The translations under genes were made by a program, and so were the position numbers. Positions 51,018 to 64,000 of a stretch of 64,000 bases of DNA are shown here, piece after piece. Positions within the stretch are counted from its first letter, which is position 1, and every line of letters begins with the position of its first letter. This stretch comes from Mycobacterium malmoense (GTDB taxonomy: Bacteria; Actinomycetota; Actinomycetes; Mycobacteriales; Mycobacteriaceae): assembly GCF_019645855.1 (NCBI RefSeq), contig NZ_CP080999.1, positions 1,612,001-1,676,000 of the forward strand, written 5' to 3'. The notes below the pieces were generated by a model. That model searched no databases, was not told the DNA's origin, and saw only the letters and a program-made list of their open reading frames with translations.

Positions 51018-52270
51018 TCCATGACCCAGCTGTCCTCGGTGAGCAGTGAGCACAACAGCGAATGGATTGCCTCCAGGGACTTTTCGCGCCCCGGCAGGTG
51101 CGCGTGGTGCTCGAGGAACAACCGGTTCGCGAAAGTTCCGCAACTGTAGAGGTCCACCGGGGCGCGGGTGGGGAAGTGCAATTCGCTCTCGAAGTCGTCG
51201 GCTTGCACGCCCGGGGGCGTGCGCAGGGCGGGAATCGAACCGGTGTCCGTGCACAGCACGATCGGTGGAAGCCCGCGCGGGGTGCCCTGGTATTGCAGGT
51301 TGAAGTGCAGGGGGGACTGCTGAATCACGCCGTCGGACAGGTCGGCCCGAAAGGCGTCCACGATGCCGCGGGCCAGGTCGACGAGGTCGGTCTCGGGACC
51401 GATCTCGGCGAGATAGGTTGCCACCCCGACCGGGAGCGTGCTGCCGGTGGTGCTTACCGGGGGCGACAGCAGGTAACGCAGGTCGACCGGATAAATGTAG
51501 GGAACCGGAACGTGCGGGGTGTTGCGCAGCTGCCACTCCGCCAGCAGGATGGCCGCGGCCACCACGGAGTTGAGGCTGAGCCGATTGGCGAGCCCGAACT
51601 CCACGAGGTCGGACGTCTCCTGCTCCGTGAGTCGAATCCGGGTCACCGGAATGGGTTGGATCGAACCGGAATTCGACGCCATGGGCGGCATCTCCGCGGT
51701 GGGCAGGTCATAGGCGAACATCACCGGGAAAAACCGTTCGAGCCCGGACCGCTGCTGCTTGGTCACGCCGCGCTGTTCGAGCAACAACTCCAGCGACTCG
51801 GGCGCGGGTTGCGGCGTCACCGGGCCGGGGTCGCCGGTCGTCACCACGTTGGTGTAGAGGGAGAAAAGCTCCTCGAGGAGAGTGAAGGCGTGATGCGCGT
51901 CGGCCAGGCTGTGGTGCGTGTACAGCGTCACTTCGGTGCGCCCGCCGGCGATCGTCAACCGCAGATTCAGCAGGGCTTGGCGTTGATCCAGGCGAACGGC
52001 ATCGGTTTTCGAGGCGCCGGAGCCCTCGTCGACGACCCATATCCCGGGATGCAAGAAGTCTTCGGCCACAATCTGGTAGCGGCCGTCGTCGGCCTTCTCG
52101 AGGCGGCCGGCGAAGATGGGGTAGCGCTGCAGCAGCGCGTCGAAGGCGTCCGACATGGCGTCGATGTCGACGGGACCGTCGACATGCACAGTGAACGCGA
52201 AATAGGTCTCGTTGACCGCGAACACTTCTTCGCTGCGCGCCAGCTTTCGGATCACGGATCCGGGAAACAC
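51014..52270 (-). CDS. papA5: PDIM acyltransferase PapA5
   Basis: 418 residues starting MFPGSVIRKLARSEEVFA, like M. tuberculosis PapA5 (422). It transfers mycocerosyl chains from Mas to the phthiocerol diol. The HHxxxDG motif reads HHSLADA at 119-125: His and Asp are kept but Gly is Ala. Downstream segments SLNSVVAAAILLAEWQLRNT and VPYIYPVDLRYLLSPP are conserved. Overall similarity to the M. tuberculosis enzyme is moderate and lower than for the neighbouring housekeeping genes. It follows drrC by 18 bases. Confidence 0.92.
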   Translation of the reverse strand: MFPGSVIRKLARSEEVFAVNETYFAFTVHVDGPVDIDAMSDAFDALLQRYPIFAGRLEKADDGRYQIVAEDFLHPGIWVVDEGSGASKTDAVRLDQRQALLNLRLTIAGGRTEVTLYTHHSLADAHHAFTLLEELFSLYTNVVTTGDPGPVTPQPAPESLELLLEQRGVTKQQRSGLERFFPVMFAYDLPTAEMPPMASNSGSIQPIPVTRIRLTEQETSDLVEFGLANRLSLNSVVAAAILLAEWQLRNTPHVPVPYIYPVDLRYLLSPPVSTTGSTLPVGVATYLAEIGPETDLVDLARGIVDAFRADLSDGVIQQSPLHFNLQYQGTPRGLPPIVLCTDTGSIPALRTPPGVQADDFESELHFPTRAPVDLYSCGTFANRLFLEHHAHLPGREKSLEAIHSLLCSLLTEDSWVME

Positions 52271-52288
52271 CGTACTATTTCTCCTTTT

Positions 52289-53119
52289 TCAGTGCGTGCT
52301 GGCCCGTCGATAGCCCAGAAGCGTCGGCACGATGCAGACGGCGGTGATGCCGGCGGCCCACAGCAGCGTCGCGGTCATCGGCCACCGCACCGGACCGCCC
52401 AGCGACAATCCGCGCATCGCCTCGATCGCGTAGGTCATCGGCTGATGCGCGACCACCGGCTGTATCCACTTCGGAAACTGGTCCACCGGGAGGAAACCGG
52501 TCGAGAAGACGACCGCGAGCAGGTGTGCGAGCGTAACCGCCTCCAGGAGGAAGTTTTTCGCGACGGACAACGCGACCAGCGTGATGAGGGTCGCGTAGGC
52601 CAACCCGAATATCACCGGGACCACCAGCCAGGCCAGGATCGCGAGCACCCCCTGGTGAAACCGGAAACCCATGACCATCCCCGCGGCCAGCACGACCAGG
52701 GTCGTCACCACGATCCGGACTATCTCGGCGACGATCCGGGACAACACACCGGAGGCGCGGTGCACCGGCAGCACCCACAGCCGGCGGAGCAACCCGTCGG
52801 AGCGCTCCCCGATGAGGCCGATCGCCCCGACGGCGGATCCGTTGATCGCGGCGGCGAGCGCGTTCATCGGCACCGTGCCATACAGCGCGCTGTGCCCGGT
52901 GACTTGCGAAATGAGGTCGCCGAGAACGATATTCACCGTAATCAGGAAGAGGACCGGCAACACCAGCACCTCGATGACCGTGGTGAGGTCGCGCGACCAC
53001 CGCAGCAGTATCCGCTGCGCCTGCACGAGGGTCTGCGGCACCAGCGCCCACGCCGAGTTCTCGTGGTAGCGCCGCTCCACACGAAGGTCCGTGGCTTTCT
53101 CGTGAACGAGGGTCATCAT
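52289..53119 (-). CDS. drrC: ABC transporter permease DrrC
   Basis: 276 residues, the same length as M. tuberculosis DrrC. Six hydrophobic helices of the ABC-2 type; conserved LRRLWVLPVHRASGVLSRI and VAHQPMTYAIEAMRGLSLGGPV, ending LGYRRASTH exactly as in M. tuberculosis. I chose the ATG at 53119, which overlaps the drrB stop (ATGA); the longer open frame upstream is antisense-like sequence inside drrB. Works with DrrA and DrrB in PDIM translocation. Confidence 0.92.
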   Translation of the reverse strand: MMTLVHEKATDLRVERRYHENSAWALVPQTLVQAQRILLRWSRDLTTVIEVLVLPVLFLITVNIVLGDLISQVTGHSALYGTVPMNALAAAINGSAVGAIGLIGERSDGLLRRLWVLPVHRASGVLSRIVAEIVRIVVTTLVVLAAGMVMGFRFHQGVLAILAWLVVPVIFGLAYATLITLVALSVAKNFLLEAVTLAHLLAVVFSTGFLPVDQFPKWIQPVVAHQPMTYAIEAMRGLSLGGPVRWPMTATLLWAAGITAVCIVPTLLGYRRASTH

Positions 53120-53916
53120 GTCCGCCTTGACAAGACGAGCGCCGACGCCGGTATCAGGACCGCGACGATTCCGCACAACCACGCCAGCGTCGGTGCGATG
53201 ACGGGCCAGGTCACCGACCCGCCAAACGGCGCGGCGTCCCCGGCCAGGGCGCGCAGGGTGTCCACGAACTGCGAGACCGGCTGGTTGCGGACGATGGGCT
53301 GGATCCACCGGGGAAACTGTTGCGCCGGTTGGACACCGACGGACAGCAGCCCGAAAATCAGCGGCGGCAGGATCAGCAGCGGCGTCGTGGCCTCCGGGTT
53401 GCGGGTACCGGTGCCGATCAGGTCCGCGGCAAAGGACAGCAACGCCCCGACCACCAGCACCAGCGCGCAAAAGGCGACCACGTACACCGCCGAGCGGTGG
53501 AACCGGAACCCGATCACGTAGCCGCAGACCACGGCCACCGTCAACGCAACCAGGCACCGGTAGACCGCGGCCGAGATGCGCGCGGCCACCGGCGCGAACG
53601 CGGCGATCGGCATGGACCGGAACCGGCGATTGATGCCCTGCACCGAGTCGGTCGCCGCCCGGAACGCCGTCGACATCGCGGCGAACGTGATCGCCTGGAG
53701 CGCGATCAACGGCATGATGTACTGCGCGTAGCTGCTACAGACGCCGCGGGTGGCGGTGCTCATGATCTGGTGCAACGGAATGTAGAAGCCGGCCGTGAAA
53801 ACCACCGACGACGCGATCGTCATGGCAAGCTCACCGTTGCGCAGGGTCGGCCTGACGAAGCGGGCGGTCAGCACCCACCACTGGGCCCGGGTTGACGGGT
53901 GGGGCTCGACGGTCAC
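53116..53916 (-). CDS. drrB: ABC transporter permease DrrB
   Basis: 266 residues with a GTG start overlapping the drrA stop by 4 bases. ABC-2 permease with landmarks FRAATDSVQGINRRFRSMPIA, CGYVIGFRFHRSAVYVVAFC and IVRNQPVSQFVDTLRALAGD. The N-terminus is about 20 residues shorter than M. tuberculosis DrrB (289). Partner of DrrA and DrrC. Confidence 0.9.
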   Translation of the reverse strand: MTVEPHPSTRAQWWVLTARFVRPTLRNGELAMTIASSVVFTAGFYIPLHQIMSTATRGVCSSYAQYIMPLIALQAITFAAMSTAFRAATDSVQGINRRFRSMPIAAFAPVAARISAAVYRCLVALTVAVVCGYVIGFRFHRSAVYVVAFCALVLVVGALLSFAADLIGTGTRNPEATTPLLILPPLIFGLLSVGVQPAQQFPRWIQPIVRNQPVSQFVDTLRALAGDAAPFGGSVTWPVIAPTLAWLCGIVAVLIPASALVLSRRT

Positions 53917-54911
53917 CTGACGGCCTCCGCAACCGGAGCGCGCGCCCCGGCGGAATCCTCTGTCAGCGCAAGGAATACGTCGTCCAGCGACGGGCGGCGC
54001 AGGGAGACGTCGACGACGTCGATGTTGGCCGCCGCGAGCCGCCCCACGGCCTCGATGAGCGTGCCGGCACCGTCCGGGGCCGGCATGGCGATCCGGTCCG
54101 ACTCGGGTGTCAGCGCGGCCCTGATCTTCTCCGGCAGCAGCGAGCCGAGCGTCTCGGCGATGACGGCCAGGTCCTTGAAGTCTCGCGGAACGATTTCGCA
54201 GAAGCTGCCGCCCGTGCGGGCCTTGAGCTGATCGGCGGTTCCCTCCGCGATGATCCGGCCGTGGTCGATCACGATGATCCGGTCGGCGAGCGCGTCGGCC
54301 TCCTCGAGGTACTGCGTGGTGAGCAGCGTGGCGATGCCGGCGTCCTTGAAGTTGCTCACCAGATCCCAAATGCTTTGCCTGCTGCGGGGATCCAGCCCGG
54401 TGGTGGGCTCGTCGAGGAAGGCCACCTGCGGCGGGACCACCAGACCGCAGGCGATGTCGATGCGCCGGCGCATCCCGCCGGAGTACGTTTTGACGCGCCG
54501 GTTGGCGGCGTAAGCCAGGTCGAATTCCTTGATGAGTTCCTTGGCGCGGGCGCGCGCCGCCGACTTGGTCAATCCGAACAACCGGCCGAACAGGACGAGG
54601 TTTTCGCTTCCGGTGAGCATGTCGTCGATCGCCACCTGCTGACCGGTGAGCATGATCGACCGGCGCACGCCGGCCGATTCGGAAACCACGTCGTAGCCGG
54701 CCACCCGGGCGTGGCCCCGATCCGGCCGGGTGAGGGTGGACAGGATGTCGACGATCGTGGTCTTGCCCGCCCCGTTCGGCCCGAGCAGCCCGATCACCTC
54801 GCCGCGGCCGACGTCGAAGCTGACCTCGTGTAGGGCCACCACGTCGCCGAAGGTCTTGCGGACCTTGTCGACGATCACCGCCTTATCAAAGTGCCTGCGT
54901 GCGTTGCTCAC
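53913..54911 (-). CDS. drrA: ABC transporter ATP-binding protein DrrA
   Basis: 332 residues (M. tuberculosis 331). Walker A GPNGAGKT at 44-51, signature SGGMRRR from 144, Walker B FLDEP from 165, and a Drr-type C-terminal extension (IDVVDVSLRRPSLDDVFLALT). It powers DrrB/DrrC in moving PDIM towards the cell surface. It starts 10 bases after ppsE. Confidence 0.95.
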   Translation of the reverse strand: MSNARRHFDKAVIVDKVRKTFGDVVALHEVSFDVGRGEVIGLLGPNGAGKTTIVDILSTLTRPDRGHARVAGYDVVSESAGVRRSIMLTGQQVAIDDMLTGSENLVLFGRLFGLTKSAARARAKELIKEFDLAYAANRRVKTYSGGMRRRIDIACGLVVPPQVAFLDEPTTGLDPRSRQSIWDLVSNFKDAGIATLLTTQYLEEADALADRIIVIDHGRIIAEGTADQLKARTGGSFCEIVPRDFKDLAVIAETLGSLLPEKIRAALTPESDRIAMPAPDGAGTLIEAVGRLAAANIDVVDVSLRRPSLDDVFLALTEDSAGARAPVAEAVR

Positions 54912-54921
54912 TGGTTTCTCC

Positions 54922-57900
54922 TCAACCCGCGTCGGGCGCCGACAGGTCCACCAGGGCCAGTTCCACCGGCTCCGAACCCAAGCCGTCCTCGGCGATGGCG
55001 TCGATGGCGTCCTGGATCAGCACCCGCAGCGCCACGGGGAAACGCTGCGCCAGCGCCTCCGCCCGCGCCCCCTGGATCCGCCGGGCGTCATACCACCAAT
55101 CGAGATGCAGCACGCCGCCGTGGCGGTACACCCGAAGCTCGATGGCGTGGCCCAGTCCCGGAATCGGGTCGCGCACCGGCCCGACCGTCGAGGCCGCGTC
55201 CGGGTCGAACTGAACGGGTGCGTCGATCGCCGGCAGCTGGGGGATCGTGCCGGCGTACCGGAAGTGGATGTCGGCGGAGCCCGCGGCCGAAAGCTGCCGC
55301 GCGGTGGGCGCATAGACGTGCCGCAGCAGTCCGTACCCGATCCCGTAATGGGGAACGGCCTTGAGGGCGTCGCGCACGGCGGCCAGTAGCTCGGTCGCGC
55401 CGGTGTCGTCGGCGCGCGAGCACCGAAGCGGGACCGGATAGACCGTGGTGAACCGGCCGATGGACCGGCCCAGGTCGACATCCGGCCGCAGCACCGAGCG
55501 GCCCGGCCCCTCCAAATCCACCGCGACCACACCGGTGCCGACCGTCTGGGCGATGGTTCGGGTCAGCGCCGCGAGCAGGATTTCCTCGATCGACGACCCG
55601 AGCGCGCGCCGCGCGTCGTCGACCTCGGAGGTCTGTTCGATGGTGAGCGCCGACGACAGTTTGGTCAGGTCGTCGTGACGGGGCGGCTGGGTGATGTCGG
55701 GGTCCGCCAGCCGCAGCGTCGCCGTGTTCGCGGTCTCCAGCCAGTAGTCGCGCGTGTCGAGGACCGCCGGGTGCGTCGCGAGCGCCGCGGCCCGCAGCGA
55801 CCATTCGCGCCACGAGGCGGTGGTCGGCGGCAGCGCGATGTCCTCGCCCGCGAGGCGTTGCGTGAACGCGGTGAAGAGGTCGGCGAACAGGATTTCGCGC
55901 GACGCGGTGTCGGCCGCCGCCTCGTGCAGGGACAGGACCAGGTAACCGAAGCCCGAACCCGAGACGTGGGTGGCGACCAGCGGGGCGTCCAAGAGCTCGT
56001 GTTCGGTCACGATGTCGCGCAGCACGGCACGCTGCGCGTCGCTTCCGGGGGCCGCGTCGTCGGGGAGCGACCGGGTGGCGAGGTGGCCGAACTCCCCGGG
56101 CGGCGCGATGTGTTGCTCCCACGTTCCCGCGCGGTCGACGAGCTGGAGGCGCAGTGCGTCATGGTGATTGGCCACCGCGGTGAGCACGGACCGCACGTCC
56201 TCGACGCCCACGGTGGCGTCGAGGCGCAGGATCAGCGGGACCCGCCAGCGCCCCGCCTCCCGCACTCCGTGTTCGAGGAAGTGCGCGACGGTCGGCGGAA
56301 CGGTCGGATGGGCCGCGGCGTCGGGCCGTTTCGCCAGGCCGCCCGCCGCGTACTTGGCGTCGACGTGAACGGCCAGGCTAGCCAGCGTCGGATGCGCATA
56401 GAGATCCTGCGGGGTGACGTCCAGACCCGTGTTGGTGGCGGCGGTCGAGAGGCCGATCGCGATCAGGGAATCGCCGCCGAGGTCGAAGAAATTGTCGTTG
56501 CGGTCGACCGAGTTGACGCCCAGGCACTGCATCCAGATCTGCCGCAACGCCGCCTCGGTGTGCGACTGCCCGTTGGTGGCCGCGACGGGGTGGGCGGCGC
56601 CATTGGTGGACGCGTCCGGAACGGCGGGCTGGCCGTCCCAGGCGATCGGCTTGGCGTCGACCCAATGACGTTGGTGGGCAAAGGGATAACCGGGCAGCGA
56701 AACGATTCGCGGCGCGGATGCGGTGGGCCCCGACAACGGCGCCCACTCGACGGGCACGCCGGCCGACCAGAGCTGGCCGAGCGCGAGCAGGAAGGTGTCG
56801 CGATCGTCGGTGTTCTGAATCGGGTGCCGCATGAGCCGAACCGCGCGGTGCCCGCTCGACCACTTCGGGTGCCGCATCGACGAGCCCGTCAGGCTGCCGC
56901 CGGGGCCCACCTCGACGAGGATCCGGCCCGGATCGGCCAGCACCGCGTCGAGTTCGTCGGCGAACCTGATCGTGGAGCTGATCTGGCGGGCCCAGCTGGC
57001 CGGATCGGTGACCTGTTCGTCGGACATCCAGGTTCCGGTGAGGTTGGACAGCAACGGCGTGCGCGGGGCCCGCAGCTCCTGGCGCGATAGGAAATCCTGG
57101 AACTCCGCCGCCATGGGGTCCATCGAGCTGGAATGGAACGCGTGGGTCGCGCGGACCCGCCGCACGGGGATGCCCCGCTCGTTGAGGCGTTGGCCGAACG
57201 CGCGGATCTGGTCCTTCGGCCCGGCGACGACGCAGTTGCCGGGATCGTTCACCGCGGACAGCTCCACCCCGGGTGAGAGATACTCCGCGATGTCGTCGGG
57301 GCCCAGCGCCACCGCGACCATGGCGCCCGGCGGCGATTCGTGCATCAGGCGGGCGCGCAACGACACCGTCTTGATCGCCGTCTCGAGGTCGAAGACCCCG
57401 GCCAGCGTGGCCGCGATGTATTCGCCGGTGCTGTATCCGATGTACGCCCCGGCGCGCACGCCGAAGGTGTCGACCAACCTCGCGAGCGCGTATTCCACCG
57501 TGAACAGCGCGGGCTGCGAACGGTCGATGCGCTCCAAATCCGTTGTGGTGTCACCGAATATCTCCGCGTGCAGGTCGATGCCCATTTCGTCGCGGAATCC
57601 CGCGGCGCAGGCGTCGAAGTGTTCGGCGAAGACGGGCTCGGTGTCGTAGAGTCCCCGGGCCATTCCCGCGTGCTGCGCGCCCTGCCCCGGAAACATGAAA
57701 ACGATGCGGTCCGAGGGTGATTCGGCGTGTTCGCCGCTCACCGATTCGCCGACGAAGACGTTGTCGTGCTCGGAGGCCCGCAACACCGTGGCCGCGTGCT
57801 CACGGTCGTGGACGACGGCCGCCAGGGTGACGCGGTGCTTGCGGCGCCCGGCGAGGGTGAACGCGACGTCGGAAAGGTCCGGGCCGTCCCCGCGGGCCAA

Positions 57901-59358
57901 CGCGGCGGCCAGGTCGGTCCGCGACTCCTCAAGCGCCGCCGCGGTTTGCGCCGACAGCAGCAGCACCTGGGGGCCGGCCGGTGTGGCGCGCGACCCCGCC
58001 GGTGCCTCCACTGGCGCTTCCTCTAGGACGACGTGCACGTTGGTGCCGCCCACCCCGAACGAGCTGACCCCCGCCCGGCGCACCCCGTCCCATTCCCATG
58101 GGCCGTAGGTGTTTTGCACGGTGAACGGGGTCTCGTGCAGGCGCAGCTCCGGGTTCGGGCTGGTGTAGTGCAGCGTCGCCGGGATCGCCTTGTTCTTCAG
58201 GCACAGAATCGTCTTGATCAAACCCACGACGCCGGCCGCCACCTCCAGGTGGCCGATGTTCGACTTGACCGACCCTAAAACACAGGGGCCGGGCCGGGGT
58301 GTGTCGGACACGCCGAACGCGGTCCGCAAGCCCTGGACTTCGATGGGGTCGCCGAGCGGAGTGCCGGTTCCGTGCGTCTCGACGTAGCTCACGGTCGACG
58401 CATCGACGCCCGACACCGCATGGGCTTCCGCGATGACGTCGGCCTGCGCGGCCGGATTGGGCGCGGCGTAGCCCATTTTCGCCGACCCGTCGTTGTTGAT
58501 CGCCGACCCGCGGATGACGGCATGGATCCGGTCCCCGGCGTCGACGGCCGCCTGCAGCGGCTTGAGGGCCACGATCGCGACACCGCTGCCGAAGACCGTG
58601 CCGTCGGCCCGCACGTCGAACGGCCTGCAGTGGCCGACCGCCGACACCATCGATCCCGGCGAGTTCCAGTAACCGACGCGGTGGGGGATGGACAGCGACA
58701 CGCCTCCGGCCAGCGCCATGTCGCATTCGCCGCTGAGCAGGCTCTGGCAGGCCAGGTGGATCGCGACCAGCGACGACGAGCACGCGGTCTGAACCGTGAA
58801 GCTCGGGCCCCGAAGGTCGAATTGGTGGGATACCCGCGTCGCCAGGAAATCCTTGTCGTTCTGCAGGAACAGGTTGAACTGCTCGAAGTTGAGCCCCTGC
58901 GCCATGGCGGCACTGTGGCCGTGGTGCGACAACAGGTTGTGCAGGAGATAGCCGCTGGGGGAGCTGGTTCCGTACACGCCGATCGAGCCGTCGAACCGCG
59001 CGGGGTCACAGCCGGCGTCCTCGAACGCGTGCCAGGCGCACTGCAGGAACAACCGGTGTTGCGGATCGAGCATCCGGGCGAGCTGCGGTGGGAACCCGAA
59101 GAAGTCGGCGTCGAACTCGTCGATCCCGTCGACGATGGGCGCGCGCCGCACATACGCCGGATTCGACAGCACCTCGTCGCCGACCCCGGCGGCCCGAAGC
59201 TCTTGCTCGGACAGGGTGACGATCGACTCCTCGCCGCGCGCAAGGTTGTCCCAGAACGCCGACACGCTGTTGGCGCCCGGGAATCTGCCGGCCATGCCGA
59301 CCACCGCGATCGCGTTGGCCGGCAGAGCCTTTGAGTAAGACTCCGCGTTCGTGCTCAT
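54922..59358 (-). CDS. ppsE: phthiocerol polyketide synthase PpsE
   Basis: 1478 residues (M. tuberculosis 1488), collinear throughout. KS with Cys193 (QTACSSS); AT with Ser643 in an unusual GYSTGE elbow and a HAFH motif; ACP with DLGGDSL near residue 980; then a condensation/acyltransferase-like domain of about 430 residues ending LVDLSAPDAG. It adds the last extension of phthiocerol and the C-terminal domain is thought to take part in release. Begins 2 bases after the ppsD stop, with GAGGA inside the end of ppsD. Confidence 0.96.
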   Translation of the reverse strand: MSTNAESYSKALPANAIAVVGMAGRFPGANSVSAFWDNLARGEESIVTLSEQELRAAGVGDEVLSNPAYVRRAPIVDGIDEFDADFFGFPPQLARMLDPQHRLFLQCAWHAFEDAGCDPARFDGSIGVYGTSSPSGYLLHNLLSHHGHSAAMAQGLNFEQFNLFLQNDKDFLATRVSHQFDLRGPSFTVQTACSSSLVAIHLACQSLLSGECDMALAGGVSLSIPHRVGYWNSPGSMVSAVGHCRPFDVRADGTVFGSGVAIVALKPLQAAVDAGDRIHAVIRGSAINNDGSAKMGYAAPNPAAQADVIAEAHAVSGVDASTVSYVETHGTGTPLGDPIEVQGLRTAFGVSDTPRPGPCVLGSVKSNIGHLEVAAGVVGLIKTILCLKNKAIPATLHYTSPNPELRLHETPFTVQNTYGPWEWDGVRRAGVSSFGVGGTNVHVVLEEAPVEAPAGSRATPAGPQVLLLSAQTAAALEESRTDLAAALARGDGPDLSDVAFTLAGRRKHRVTLAAVVHDREHAATVLRASEHDNVFVGESVSGEHAESPSDRIVFMFPGQGAQHAGMARGLYDTEPVFAEHFDACAAGFRDEMGIDLHAEIFGDTTTDLERIDRSQPALFTVEYALARLVDTFGVRAGAYIGYSTGEYIAATLAGVFDLETAIKTVSLRARLMHESPPGAMVAVALGPDDIAEYLSPGVELSAVNDPGNCVVAGPKDQIRAFGQRLNERGIPVRRVRATHAFHSSSMDPMAAEFQDFLSRQELRAPRTPLLSNLTGTWMSDEQVTDPASWARQISSTIRFADELDAVLADPGRILVEVGPGGSLTGSSMRHPKWSSGHRAVRLMRHPIQNTDDRDTFLLALGQLWSAGVPVEWAPLSGPTASAPRIVSLPGYPFAHQRHWVDAKPIAWDGQPAVPDASTNGAAHPVAATNGQSHTEAALRQIWMQCLGVNSVDRNDNFFDLGGDSLIAIGLSTAATNTGLDVTPQDLYAHPTLASLAVHVDAKYAAGGLAKRPDAAAHPTVPPTVAHFLEHGVREAGRWRVPLILRLDATVGVEDVRSVLTAVANHHDALRLQLVDRAGTWEQHIAPPGEFGHLATRSLPDDAAPGSDAQRAVLRDIVTEHELLDAPLVATHVSGSGFGYLVLSLHEAAADTASREILFADLFTAFTQRLAGEDIALPPTTASWREWSLRAAALATHPAVLDTRDYWLETANTATLRLADPDITQPPRHDDLTKLSSALTIEQTSEVDDARRALGSSIEEILLAALTRTIAQTVGTGVVAVDLEGPGRSVLRPDVDLGRSIGRFTTVYPVPLRCSRADDTGATELLAAVRDALKAVPHYGIGYGLLRHVYAPTARQLSAAGSADIHFRYAGTIPQLPAIDAPVQFDPDAASTVGPVRDPIPGLGHAIELRVYRHGGVLHLDWWYDARRIQGARAEALAQRFPVALRVLIQDAIDAIAEDGLGSEPVELALVDLSAPDAG

Positions 59359-59360
59359 AC

Positions 59361-64000
<4,640 letters not shown>

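Overview
The window comes from a slow-growing, GC-rich Mycobacterium. The gene order of the first 19 kb and of 37.0-43.1 kb follows, in reverse, the M. tuberculosis Rv2992c-Rv2963 neighbourhood: gltX end, tRNA-Gln, tRNA-Glu, Rv2991, iclR, leuC, leuD, hupB, mutT1, ppk1, fbiD, gpdA2, ddlA, DUF3515 protein, thiL, ung, rpmB, DAK protein, recG, HNH protein, then aldo/keto reductase, lipN, DsbA-like, VKOR, rsmD, coaD and the Rv2963-type permease. Encoded proteins match M. tuberculosis homologues closely but not identically, and several M. tuberculosis neighbours (Rv2990c, IS1538, pca, purU) are absent, so this is a non-tuberculous relative.

The most striking region is 19.7-35.4 kb, inserted between the HNH gene and the aldo/keto reductase. 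It is a tandem array of five two-gene units, all on the minus strand. Each unit has a conserved AT-richer 5' leader, a PGRS-type glycine-rich protein gene ('B'), a second exported-looking protein gene ('A'), and a near-invariant hairpin terminator. The B proteins carry the PGRS repeat domain and the GR(P/D)LIGNG anchor motif of PE_PGRS proteins, but no PE domain. In its place is a very basic signal-peptide-like N-terminus and an alanine-rich repeat domain. The A proteins have a hydrophobic N-terminal segment, conserved ends and a variable centre. Mosaic sequence, duplicated spacers and a leftover A-gene tail at 19.7 kb show that the array has been recombining. Its right edge holds a decayed biotin synthase gene and a decayed second aldo/keto reductase.

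From 43.4 kb to the window end lies a dimycocerosate (PDIM)-type lipid locus. A MAS-type iterative polyketide synthase on the plus strand converges on a tightly packed minus-strand operon ppsD-ppsE-drrA-drrB-drrC-papA5-trans-enoyl reductase, in which most junctions overlap by 4 bases. PpsD and PpsE extend the phthiocerol backbone, the trans enoyl reductase supplies a reduction PpsD lacks, the MAS enzyme makes the methyl-branched acyl chains, PapA5 esterifies them and DrrABC takes part in export. In M. tuberculosis about 20 genes (fadD28, mmpL7 and the phenolic glycolipid genes) lie between mas and Rv2963, and the trans enoyl reductase gene is distant. Here that interval is gone.

The remaining genes are housekeeping: leucine biosynthesis, nucleoid structure, polyphosphate, F420, cell wall precursor, thiamine, DNA repair, disulfide formation and CoA biosynthesis. 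A copper-type (RicR/CsoR-like) operator precedes the permease gene.
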